A DNA stretch of 64,000 bases from JBBRDU01 sp038230335 (lineage in GTDB: Bacteria > Verrucomicrobiota > Verrucomicrobiia > Chthoniobacterales > UBA10450). A program made the translations under genes and the position numbers. Where the stretch lies: the NCBI GenBank assembly GCA_038230335.1, contig JBBRNL010000006.1, positions 1 to 64,000 of the forward strand. Reading direction: 5' to 3'. The notes below the pieces were generated by a model. The model had not been told where the DNA came from and made no database searches. It saw nothing but the letters and a program-made list of their open reading frames with translations. Position 1 is the first letter of the stretch, and the number at the start of each line of letters is the position of its first letter. Positions 49,501 to 56,009 of the stretch are shown here, one piece after another.

Positions 49501-49502
49501 AT
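43584..49502 (-). CDS. Giant secreted protein: Big-like, RCC1, HAF-like repeats and alpha/beta-hydrolase
   Basis: 1972 residues with a signal peptide (RRISLPILFAALLATAGNS). In order: a TSP3-like calcium motif region; two invasin/Big-1-like domains (LVVRLTSGGIPLANAPVQFV; about 230-430); RCC1 propeller repeats (SVALKSDGTVWTWGANDGGA; about 440-810); three or four DG-DGWK..GLDP repeats (about 830-1010); HAF/DUF3466-type extracellular repeats (YAVIDLGERRSAEDINDAGK; from about 1019); and a C-terminal hydrolase domain with YVHGWNLTPEQKDQF and the nucleophile elbow AHSMGNVVAGEAL (Ser near 1725). A lipase-like surface enzyme is inferred. No PEP-CTERM tag. Confidence 0.82.
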   Translation of the reverse strand: MLRRISLPILFAALLATAGNSDTYPEWKARVFSAAEQNEATVSGETANPAGDGIPNLLKYALGLDPHQSSSAGLPTTSIQPGLYGGAQGDAFFTLTWSISSTNPPSDLYFVPEVTHDLPSGVWVRGGSFIVGPTLNYPDVIGAPLTYAAQSATPVGSNAGTFMRLRILEGQTLPDDWQTANFGRTGIDPAVDGDGDGATNFEEFLSGSDPNDYYNGIAPQIAVVAGNNQVGDPLSFLPLPLVVRLTSGGIPLANAPVQFVVEPEHGVFGISQIPTEASASLIVRTGPDGLASAFFRLPSGFWTTTPIRVDAHGTVSSLSARSNGGHAILSPVIAIVSGNNQSGLPDQYLNEPFLVRLLNAEGQPVAGATINFSTSNGDAALTVDRFSTAPTSTVDRISDADGLAWISCQANRVAGAVREVIVTSLQPTAQSTIFATTVSVAPTMSPKIAAGGSYTLALYSDGTVWGWGANRDGQLGDGTRISRWHRAPVMNLDNVVAISSHGYTSVALKSDGTVWTWGANDGGALGHGSNVANSSVPVQVLQDATTPLTNAVAIASGFAHNLALKSDGTVWAWGNDWAFQLGNDSEEDSAFALPVLLEDGTPLLDVAAIACGEDHNLVIKADGSVWTWGYNGEDELGTGESDWRSAVPREVLELANVVGISGGGTHSLIVKGDGTVWSWGENIDGCLGNGRSGGTEPRPVQVVGLDRVTEVAAGRGYSLALRSNRTVWAWGSNSDGQLGISTLPRNVPTRATNSVERSLQPAQTTGITRAVSIEAGASQSFAATIGGELDGWGSNDSGQLGNPSWDKGVTPLPVADFLFGEDPDHDGLATPIELRLGGNPNAYSTAVDTISDGWKARYHLSLNDQALATSDPTGKGLTVMQDYLLGTDPSKLSTVDDGIADGWKVNHGFDPLNLELANLTLNGQGLTIAAYFQAQSAQTNISTVHDGIPDWWKIQQGLDPNDVTVAERDDDADGLTNYEEYLAGTYPFNPYSDADPVKDGEDGWPLEDSLSPPKLSALRYAVIDLGERRSAEDINDAGKIIGDEQLLPPLAGSAGFLWENGQASSPGSFAYTRIDNSGEAIAREGIIDPAGHFVPYGFNLPIRSGPNGVFRPTDLNDSGIIVGKADGYYYRGYNPFLGTAAHLKETATGGFNFAAPYLAAAIANDGTLAGITQTVDPTSTQFTLLAPNAFVSRNGQTTLITNYPGTFDDWSYSHAVIDRDGAAFVLGEWWRTSVASFHAFLWHDQATGASPDSYGTKLIDLPVLFGARTSYAWRMNNKLEIVGWSEVSPTYENTTYNATLWRNGQPIDLNTLISDSRWHLDVASSINNNGLIVGRGTLSGTKHAFLLVPVELMVDGNRDGNMSFDDAAMRESDRTTSAKPYRFWLNNDHDEFHRIDGEDEEWDDASDGLKDCNYTSISTQRDLEDFSRLRISFAGITALLADPQLSFYLEWRSADGTENFPFAEGAPDINVYEERSPDIRPAYLESELTASRQRDTPFDTWIGGVKPGQPMDLFYLRPSLKSRISADSPTLNLLFCGKSPGRGQLIVTIKRGSVEVGRFPPVYLELLDIKDMYERWTVGEGDGGNPEVLPLPSVRALGAGYMSAGHSRPFSYSSSDPEDRKYILYVHGWNLTPEQKDQFAETAFKRLFWQGYKGRFGAFQWPTTFGFGAYIKDSTVFKTYLNGALALITDPTNYDRGEWSAWRSGLGLERLLLRLHVDYDANVYMFAHSMGNVVAGEALRLATEENRGLLVSTYVASQAAVPAHCYDGTRAEDLAAISPIPGIPLPPGGSLYPETPNVYKNWFASNAAAVNQTVNFYNENDYALWNDCWQLNQYLKPDQTDVPDQPYTYLYDDSDYDVIQDKFKKRADVTLAPTQLRFGTRADLQDRYEIMAFAAEARSKALGAVIVGNEVFQANVNLGGLGAAGEPIWPADLTARPYSTHKWHSAQFRSTNMRQKGYWKELLGPRGFVISQ

Positions 49503-49683
49503 AGAGGCGAAACCCTACAGGGCCGGCCCATTCCAGCGGGTTCGTATCTAATTGCAAGCTTTTGAGCTAACAAAAGTCGGAAAACAGAGGTGGTGCCGAC
49601 CGGGCTCAGGGGGTGGAGAGGGGAGGAAGCTGACACCGGAAATCTGAAAGCTGAAATTGAGTGGGGAGCAGGAAAATCCGGAA

Positions 49684-49793
49684 GGCGATTGGGGTCAATC
49701 CAATTGCCTTAAAAGCAGTCCGCGTTGAGGCAAAGCTTTAGATTAAGGGCAACACTTTCGGATGCACTAGCGGGAGCGTAATCGCCCCTACCT
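49684..49793 (-). repeat. Left copy of a 110-bp inverted repeat
   Basis: This segment, read as reverse complement, matches 51718-51827 over 110 bp with three mismatches in the first 97 bp and more at the end. It begins AGGTAGGGGCGATTACGCTC and contains TAAAGCTTTGCCTCAACGCG. The two copies face each other around the PATR gene at 49953-51590. The preceding 49621-49670 has GCTGAAA-type heptamers. Confidence 0.9.
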
Positions 49794-49878
49794 ACGGTGT
49801 GCTCGACTGCCGTAGAATCCGTAAGTTTGTTAATCCTGTAAGATTAAGATCTCAACCTTCAGAATTGCGGACAAGAAG

Positions 49879-49932
49879 GGGGGGATAGGCGGTTGGGCAA
49901 TCGTCCTGAGCGTCTCAGAGGGACGCTGCTAC
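49879..49932. repeat. Two REP-like hairpins
   Basis: 49884-49903 reads GGCGGTTGGGCAATCGTC (GGCGATT family, reverse). 49910-49932, reversed, has head GTAGC, then A, arms GCGTC and GACGC, and loop CCTCTGA, a member of the GTAGC family with a different stem. They sit just beyond the 3' end of the PATR gene. Confidence 0.65.
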
Positions 49933-49952
49933 AGGCGGAGGCGATGCCACAT

Positions 49953-51590
49953 TTAGCGGCGGAAGAGGCGGCGTTGCGAGAAGGCTATTAAACCGACTAA
50001 CGACAACGTCGCGCTAACCCAGGTGGAGGCCTCGGGGATAGGGACGATTTCGAAAAAGCCTCCACCCAACGCGATCTCGGTCGCTGAAATGCCGTTGAAG
50101 CTGATGAAGGCGAGGTTCGACGTCTGATCCTGGTTGAAGATTAAACGATCGTCGGTGCCGTCGATTCCTGACTTCTGCAAGGCGATATTCTCCGTGGTGT
50201 TGGCGTAATTCAGGATGTTCAGCGTGCCGGCAGTTCGGGAGAAACTTGCGAAGGTCAACGTCGCCACACCGGATGCGCCGAAATCCAGGGTCGAATTGAT
50301 TTGCAGCGTCAGGGCGCCGATTCCATTGCTGCTGCTTCCGCTAAGCACGAGTCCATTTAAGCTCGTGGAACCGGTGCCTTCGGAGTGGGCATTGGGTTTG
50401 AATGTTCCGCCGTTCAAGGTGACGGCCATCGAATTGAAGATCTGATCTCCGCCGCTGCCGCCTAACGAAACGGTGCCGCCGCTGTTCACGATCAGCCCCG
50501 CTCCGAGGGCATGCACCGAACTGCTGCTCGTCTTGTTCAGGATGAGCGTGCCGTTGTTCACGGTGGCGGCGAGATTCAGGTTATCGCTCGAGCCGGACAA
50601 CTGAACGGTGCCGCCGCCATTGATGGTAGCGGTCTTTGTCGCGCTGGCTGTGATGGTGTTGAAGTTTACGGTTCCGCCGGTGGCTGCTTCCAGATTCACC
50701 GCGTGATTCAAGGTGATCGTGCCGTTGTAAGTGTTCGTGCCGCTGGTATTGAGACCGCCAATGGTCAATGTGCCAGTGCTGCCTGAGGCGACCGTGATAT
50801 TATTGCCGACCGTCTTTCCGCCTGCGGCCGTTCTTATATAGATGGAGGCATCGTTGCTACCGCTGGCATCCCCCAAATTCAGGGTGCCGCTGGCGCTGCC
50901 GCTGTTGTCGAACTGGAGCGAGCCACTGTTCACGAATGTGCCGCCGCTGTACGTGTTGCCGGCGTTGAAGATCACCGTGGCCGGACCCTTCATCACGAAT
51001 TTGCCACTTGAGCCCCCGCCATCCTGGACCGACGCGTTCAGCGTCAGGGTGTGGCTGCCAAAAACATCGAGCTCGGCATTGTTATCGAGGAAAACGGCGC
51101 TGCCGGGAGTATTGATCGTGAGGTCGCCAGCAGTTGGATCCAACTCGACCGTGCCGCCGCTCGCGCCGGGGGCGAAAGAGAGTCCGGACATGTTGTAGGT
51201 TTGCAGATTGGAGCTGTTGTTCTCGATCTTGAAATTCAGTTTGATCGCGTTGCCGTTGAGGGTGAAGGAGCTGGCCCCACTGTCGAATACGATCTGACTT
51301 TCGAGGGTGAAAGCGCCGTAATCGTTATTCGGTGTGGTGCGACTCGACCCGGCAAAGTGGATCACCGTGCTGCCGTTGCCACCCAACGGCTGATTGCCGC
51401 CGGACCAGTTCGCTGTGTCATTCCAGTTGTCGGTGATGCCGCTACCACCGGTCCAAACGGCATTCGTGGTGGTGCCGGCGAAACCGGAAGCGCAGAGCAG
51501 GAGGGCAGCGGCTGCGACGAGCAGCCATGCCCGTCGCAAAGGTGAAACAGACCGGGAAATTTTCCGCCTTATGATCCCTGGCACAAGCAT
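49953..51590 (-). CDS. PATR protein with PEP-CTERM-like signal, framed by inverted repeats
   Basis: 545 residues. After an Arg-rich n-region the export segment is AWLLVAAAALLLCASGFAG; then TNAVWTGGSGITDNWNDTAN, and the cap GGNQPLGGNGSTVIHFAGSS. PATR repeats include FNAGNTYSGGTFVNSGSLQF. The end has FISFNGISATEIALGGGFFE, then PIPEASTW, a hydrophobic segment and SQRRLFRR: a PEP-CTERM-like tag with PEA instead of PEP. The pre-tag region is nearly identical in pattern to that of the 28.5-kb and 18.8-kb proteins, so they share an ancestor. The gene lies between two 110-bp inverted repeats. Confidence 0.88.
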   Translation of the reverse strand: MLVPGIIRRKISRSVSPLRRAWLLVAAAALLLCASGFAGTTTNAVWTGGSGITDNWNDTANWSGGNQPLGGNGSTVIHFAGSSRTTPNNDYGAFTLESQIVFDSGASSFTLNGNAIKLNFKIENNSSNLQTYNMSGLSFAPGASGGTVELDPTAGDLTINTPGSAVFLDNNAELDVFGSHTLTLNASVQDGGGSSGKFVMKGPATVIFNAGNTYSGGTFVNSGSLQFDNSGSASGTLNLGDASGSNDASIYIRTAAGGKTVGNNITVASGSTGTLTIGGLNTSGTNTYNGTITLNHAVNLEAATGGTVNFNTITASATKTATINGGGTVQLSGSSDNLNLAATVNNGTLILNKTSSSSVHALGAGLIVNSGGTVSLGGSGGDQIFNSMAVTLNGGTFKPNAHSEGTGSTSLNGLVLSGSSSNGIGALTLQINSTLDFGASGVATLTFASFSRTAGTLNILNYANTTENIALQKSGIDGTDDRLIFNQDQTSNLAFISFNGISATEIALGGGFFEIVPIPEASTWVSATLSLVGLIAFSQRRLFRR

Positions 51591-51717
51591 GGCGTTCCAG
51601 ACGAAGCAGTTCCTGTACTTGCGGAAAAAGGAATACAGGAGCGGGAAGCGATCAAATACAACTAGTGGGAGGCCGGGGAGCGGGGGGCGGTGTAAAAAAT
51701 AGAGAGATAGAAGCTAG

Positions 51718-51827
51718 AGGTAGGGGCGATTACGCTCCCGCTAGTGCATGCGAAAGTGTTGCCGTTAATCTAAAGCTTTGCCTCAACGCGAACTGCTTTT
51801 AAGGCAATTGGATTAACCTCACTCGCC
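51718..51827 (+). repeat. Right copy of the 110-bp inverted repeat
   Basis: Inverted partner of 49684-49793. It begins with GTAGG and the REP-like word GGCGATT, includes CTAGTGCATGCGAAAGTGTT and AAGGCAATTGGATTAACCTC and ends ACTCGCC. No transposase gene lies between the copies. Confidence 0.9.
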
Positions 51828-51973
51828 TTGAGAGAAGCGGCTTTACGCAGTAGTTTGTAAAAGCCATTGAATAAACGCTTTAAATAACTGGTTGCTCTAA
51901 TCACGTAATCAGTTCATTGGTTATGGGAGAGCGAATTCTGGAAGCCGTTGGACATCAGGAAATTGCATCGCGG

Positions 51974-52037
51974 AAGGCGATTGGGGTCAATCGACCCTAC
52001 CTGCGGACCCTGCGCCTCAACAGAGTGAGGCGGCTAC
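51974..52037. repeat. REP-like hairpin pair
   Basis: 51976-52001: GGCGATT, GGGGTC, AATCGAC, then CCTAC (reverse of a GTAGG-headed hairpin). 52013-52037: arms CGCCTCA and TGAGGCG around ACAGAG, then GCTAC, the reverse of the GTAGC-headed hairpin at 11408. Both lie directly after the 3' end of the TPR gene. Confidence 0.8.
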
Positions 52038-52051
52038 GGAAGAGGCCGAAG

Positions 52052-53836
52052 CTATTTCGGCACCAGCGCCTGCTCTTCGGGGAGGATCTTATCCATCGGG
52101 ACGAGCGAAAACTCGGCGATGGCGTCGTCTTTGTGCCCGTTCGCGGCCAGGACGGCGGCGTGCACGGCCACGGAAGAAGTGGTGAGTGACGTCTTGGGCA
52201 CATTAATCCCGTTGTAAACAGTCATGGCTTCGGCCGGTCGATTCAGTTTAAGCCGGGCCAGGGCCAGCAGGGTGCGATGTGGCAAACTGGTGGGCTCACG
52301 CTCAACCAGTTTGGCGGCGAGCGCTTCGATCGGGTTCAACTCGGCCGGACCAGTATTCGCCGGAAGCAAAAGGAGTCGCGCGTAGGCTTCGTCATTCTGG
52401 ACTGCGGTATCGTTAGGCCAGACCTTCAGTAGCTCCATCAAAATCTCGTGAATCTTTTTCGTGTCGCGCGTGGCGTACGCCACCCGGAGGCGGCCCTGCT
52501 GGGCGGGACGCGATTTTGGCGACACGGCCACGGCCGCATCGTAGGCCGCCGCCGCCACGTCCAGCGCGCTGTTCTTCTCGGCGTATTCAGCCAGGGTCAT
52601 GAGCTTGGTTGCGTCGCCCGCCGCCGCCTGTAAAGCGCGTCCCCAATTATTTTCCGCGCCGCTCGTCTGTCCCTGCTGGGCAAAACAGCGCGCCAGATAC
52701 ATGTGTTCGACTACCGGATCGAGCGGGAATTGCTCGCTCTCAATCAAACGCCGGATCTCATCCCATTGGCCGAGCGCGCCTAAGGCATCCACATGTTGAA
52801 AGAAAAGCTCGCGCGTTTGCATGGCGCGCTGTCTGGGAATGGCGTCCAGTTCGCGTTGATATTCGCCGTGCGAGTTGAGCCAGGCGGCCAGCGCGATGAG
52901 GGCGGCGTTGTCGGCCGTCTTGTATTTGTCGACCGCGGCTTGCACAAGGTTCTGCTTGTCGTCCGGATGCTCGTGAATCTTTAAGTCAACCGCGAGAAGC
53001 TTGTGTTGCGTGGCGGCGAGCGGGTGAGTTTCGAGCGCGCGGATGATCTCGTCCGTGGTCATCGCGTCCTTGCTATGAGCACCGGGCACTGCATTCTGGA
53101 TGCGTTGGGCGAGGGCGACCAAGGCGTCGAGCGCGATGTTGCTCGTGCCGCGCGCGAGGCCGTCGAGCCGGCTAAACACTTCGGTTTGATCCTTCGCTTC
53201 TTTGCCTCGCAGGACTGCGTCCAGCGTGAGCGTTGCCTGAAACTGATCGCGCTCGGAAGCCGTGGTGCTGGCAAAGACCTGGCGCACACGCATGCCGGCG
53301 CGATCAAGATCCTGCTGCTGAATGGCGAGCTGCGCGGCCAGAAGCCAGTCGCTGGGAGTCGGTCCGCCCTCCTTGTTGGCCAGCAACTCTGTGACGGTCT
53401 GCTCCGCCACGTCGAGCTCGCGCGCGCGGAGGGCCAGATTGGCTTCATCACGTAAATCGGCCCGGGTCAGTTTCGAATTCGTCCGCAGTTCTTTCCAAAA
53501 TTTCAGACCGTCCGGCTGACCGGCACGCGAAAATAAACGAGCCACGGCGCGGATCGCCTGCGGTTCGCTCGGACGCAACTGATAGCCGGCAATAGCTTCG
53601 TCGCGGGCGCCGCCCCATTGTTCCTTGTCGATCAAGGCAAAGGCTTTCTGCGCGTGTCGCCGAGCCTGCCAGCCGCGGATGGCGTTGAGCGTGGGCCTCG
53701 CCGCCAGATACCCGATGCCGAGCAGAACAAGAATACCGACACCGATCAGGATGAGTTTCTTCTGCTTCTCGCGTCGCCGCTCCAGCTCAAATTCACTGAG
53801 GGGCAGATCGGATTGACCGAAGGCTTTTCGGAACAT
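52052..53836 (-). CDS. Membrane-anchored TPR protein, paralog 3 (next to the exosortase)
   Basis: 594 residues. A short charged N-terminus (FELERRREKQKK) replaces the proline-rich arm of the other two paralogs. The membrane segment is LILIGVGILVLLGIGYLAA (about 29-47), followed by IRGWQARRHAQKAFALIDKE and helical repeats with VEHMYLARCFAQQGQTSGAE and LAEYAEKNSALDVAAAAYDA, ending KILPEEQALVPK. It follows the exosortase gene by about 160 bp on the same strand and is probably cotranscribed with it, which ties the whole paralog family to exosortase-dependent export. The molecular role is unknown. Confidence 0.8.
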   Translation of the reverse strand: MFRKAFGQSDLPLSEFELERRREKQKKLILIGVGILVLLGIGYLAARPTLNAIRGWQARRHAQKAFALIDKEQWGGARDEAIAGYQLRPSEPQAIRAVARLFSRAGQPDGLKFWKELRTNSKLTRADLRDEANLALRARELDVAEQTVTELLANKEGGPTPSDWLLAAQLAIQQQDLDRAGMRVRQVFASTTASERDQFQATLTLDAVLRGKEAKDQTEVFSRLDGLARGTSNIALDALVALAQRIQNAVPGAHSKDAMTTDEIIRALETHPLAATQHKLLAVDLKIHEHPDDKQNLVQAAVDKYKTADNAALIALAAWLNSHGEYQRELDAIPRQRAMQTRELFFQHVDALGALGQWDEIRRLIESEQFPLDPVVEHMYLARCFAQQGQTSGAENNWGRALQAAAGDATKLMTLAEYAEKNSALDVAAAAYDAAVAVSPKSRPAQQGRLRVAYATRDTKKIHEILMELLKVWPNDTAVQNDEAYARLLLLPANTGPAELNPIEALAAKLVEREPTSLPHRTLLALARLKLNRPAEAMTVYNGINVPKTSLTTSSVAVHAAVLAANGHKDDAIAEFSLVPMDKILPEEQALVPK

Positions 53837-53993
53837 GGGATAAAGCGTTTTAAGACTTAATTACTAAGTTTTAAGTCGAACGAGTTTTGCGAAAGCCTAA
53901 GGGGTGCCAAGGATTTGACTGCGGATTACTCGGATGAACACGGATTGTTCTAAGTAATATATGCGCCGGAAAGAATCATTCTTGGCAATTATC
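53837..53993. repeat. Spacer with GGATTACTCGGATGAACACG-type repeat
   Basis: Between the exosortase and TPR genes, 53923-53950 carries GCGGATTACTCGGATGAACA, a dispersed degenerate repeat whose inverted relatives lie at 55918-55950 (AATCCGTGTTCATCTGTGGC). Otherwise A/T-rich with no gene. Confidence 0.5.
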
Positions 53994-55703
53994 TCAGAGT
54001 GCTTTACCGACGGGCGCGATGAGTTCCGGAACCTTCGCGGCGAACGCTTCCTCCGCTTCTGCCGCCGTGACTTCGCGCGGTTGAATAAGTAAATATTCCA
54101 TGACCTGCTGGCCGAGATGACGGCGCCCGTCCACCACCGCTTGCATGCGCTCGCTTCGGCTCCAGGCCGATGGCGCAGCCGACATGCCATTCCCCTGGGC
54201 TTCGCTATCGCCTTTCGGCACGCGATCCTCCCAGACGCAATAGAAGGCGTGTGCGAATCTCGTCCGGCCGGAGGCATCGTTGCTAAACTTAAAATGCCGG
54301 AACGGGATAGTCAGGCCGGGAGCGACCTGATAGTTGCGCACCCCGAAATCACCCGCCTGATGCCAGCCGCTCGCGGGCAGACAGACATCGGGCCGGTGCG
54401 CGTTGGCCAGGAGCGCGCTGTTATGGCCGGCATACCAGCGAAAGAAATAGAGCAGGCAAGTCGGACTGGCGATCGTCGCGTTCGTTAGGCCAGCGCCCGA
54501 CTCGGGCACGACCCACATGGCGCCGCGACCCTCGTCGTGGTGCAGGATACTCCTGGTCCGGTCATCGATATGCGCCTCGCGGAACTGCGGAGCCGACTCG
54601 GGCCAGTGTACATTCCACTGCGCGCTGGGTTGCAGATTGCGCTCGTGCGCCCGGTACCAGGATTCGACACCGAGTTCGGTGAGAAGGAGAAAGGCTAAAG
54701 CAGAGCCAAAGTAGAAAGTAGAATTTGGAAAGTAGAAATTGAATGGCGGATGGCCCGACCCGGTCTCTTGCTCTGCGTTTTCTACTTCGACCTTTCTACT
54801 TTCTAATTCGCTTTTGCCTCTGGCCAAAAGGGCCGTTAGGCCGAGACAACCGAAGAAGACAAGGCCGACGATGGCGTAACCAGCGGTGTCGTGCCAGTGC
54901 TCAACCTGCGGAACGCCCCGGGTCGCGGCGATCCAGACGAGAAAGAAGGCGCGTCCGCAATTCGCGATAAAGGCAATGCCAATGGCGGCCACGACCAGCA
55001 CGATGCGCTGCATGAGACGAAGGCGCTTGAGTTCACCGAAGAGCAGACCAATCATGAGTGAGGTCTGAAGTGATCGGACCCCGCTGCATGCTTCGCTCAC
55101 CCCGACGACTCCGCCGTTGATATGGATGAGATTACCCTGCACATCGGCCGGAATGCCAAAGAGGGAGAGAGTTTCGGTGGCGATGTTTGCCACGGTTGGC
55201 ATGAGCCCCTGGATGATGGGCTGCTCAATCGCCGTCAGCCACGGCACCGCCACGAGAAAGAACAGCACGGGAAAGGCGAAATGCTGCAGCCACGGTGCGC
55301 CGCCCATCCACCAGATGAGCAAAAGAGTCAGAGCGACCGCGGTTAACGCATGCACCCAGCTGAGAAGTCGCCAGTCCGGGTTTGCGACTTCAACCAGCCG
55401 GAGCGGAAAGAGAATCAGCAGAAGGGGAATGCTGATCAGCGCGGCTTTGCGTCCGCGTGGAGAATTGCGGATTGCGGCCTCGGGCCGATCTTCCCAGCGC
55501 AGCCAGAAAAGGTACAAGGCGAAGAAGGGAACGAACCATCCGTAGTTGTATTGCTCGTTGTAACTCCACTCCGCGCTGAGATGCCGGCAGCAAGCGAACC
55601 AGAGTCCCGCGAGCGCGAGGGTGAACAGAATCAGCGGCGTGAAGGAGCGGCGCTCGGATACAGCCGATTGGAGGGAAGGGGAGGCGACCGCGGAAGACGA
55701 CAC
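53994..55703 (-). CDS. Exosortase with fused EpsI-like C-terminal domain
   Basis: About 570 residues. The N-terminal half is an eight-helix exosortase: catalytic Cys in SEACSGVRSLQTSLM (about residue 206), Arg in NCGRAFFLVW (about 250) and His in HWHDTAGYAIVGLVF (about 269). It should cleave and sort PEP-CTERM proteins at the inner membrane. The C-terminal domain (from about 336; RWYAGHNSALLANAHRPDVC, then LPASGWH) is EpsI-like, as in many exosortases. The 40-residue joint (LESRKVEVENAE to NFYFPNSTFYFG) is built from GTAGAAA and TTTCTAC heptamers. I start at GTG 55703; the 41 codons upstream translate repeat DNA. Confidence 0.9.
   Translation of the reverse strand: MSSSAVASPSLQSAVSERRSFTPLILFTLALAGLWFACCRHLSAEWSYNEQYNYGWFVPFFALYLFWLRWEDRPEAAIRNSPRGRKAALISIPLLLILFPLRLVEVANPDWRLLSWVHALTAVALTLLLIWWMGGAPWLQHFAFPVLFFLVAVPWLTAIEQPIIQGLMPTVANIATETLSLFGIPADVQGNLIHINGGVVGVSEACSGVRSLQTSLMIGLLFGELKRLRLMQRIVLVVAAIGIAFIANCGRAFFLVWIAATRGVPQVEHWHDTAGYAIVGLVFFGCLGLTALLARGKSELESRKVEVENAEQETGSGHPPFNFYFPNSTFYFGSALAFLLLTELGVESWYRAHERNLQPSAQWNVHWPESAPQFREAHIDDRTRSILHHDEGRGAMWVVPESGAGLTNATIASPTCLLYFFRWYAGHNSALLANAHRPDVCLPASGWHQAGDFGVRNYQVAPGLTIPFRHFKFSNDASGRTRFAHAFYCVWEDRVPKGDSEAQGNGMSAAPSAWSRSERMQAVVDGRRHLGQQVMEYLLIQPREVTAAEAEEAFAAKVPELIAPVGKAL
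54700..54815. repeat. Heptamer repeats inside the exosortase gene
   Basis: Plus-strand text at 54709-54745 has AAAGTAGAAAGTAGAA and GGAAAGTAGAAATTG; 54778-54812 has TTTCTACTT and CTTTCTACTTTCTAATTC in the opposite sense. The two tracts face each other and encode the linker between catalytic and EpsI-like domains. Confidence 0.8.
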
Positions 55704-56009
55704 GGTTAAAAGTCTAAAGTAGAAAGGTGAAATTAGAAAGTGACCGGAGGCACGGAGGAGCCGAAAGTAGAAAGAATAGAGTAGAAGATCCGATGAGTGA
55801 CCGGAGAGAGGACGGATATGGCTCACTCGGAAACTCGAAATCCGCGATCGGCAATTTCCTCCCAGGTAGGGGCGATTTACCCAATCGCCTGAGCGGGAGA
55901 CGGCCCCGGCTCCTTACAAAATCTGTGTAAATCCGTGTTCATCTGTGGCTAACGCCGCTCTTTTCGCTCCTTTCTAAATTCCAATTTCTACCTTCTACTT
56001 TGGCTTTCC
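55704..56009. repeat. Divergent spacer with heptamers and a GTAGG hairpin
   Basis: 55713-55780 has AAGTAGAAAGGTGAAATTAG, GAAAGTAGAAAG and GAGTAGAAG units. 55866-55890 is a clean REP-like hairpin: GTAGG, GGCGATT, TACCC, AATCGCC. 55915-55950 has AAATCCGTGTTCATCTGTGG. 55972-56000 has TTTCTAAATTCC and TTTCTACCTTCTAC, ending just before the next start codon. It must contain promoters for both divergent genes, but none stands out. Confidence 0.7.

Noticed and set aside
49684..51827. Insertion sequence
   Set aside because: The inverted repeats are clear but the only gene inside is a PATR protein; no transposase and no target duplication was seen.
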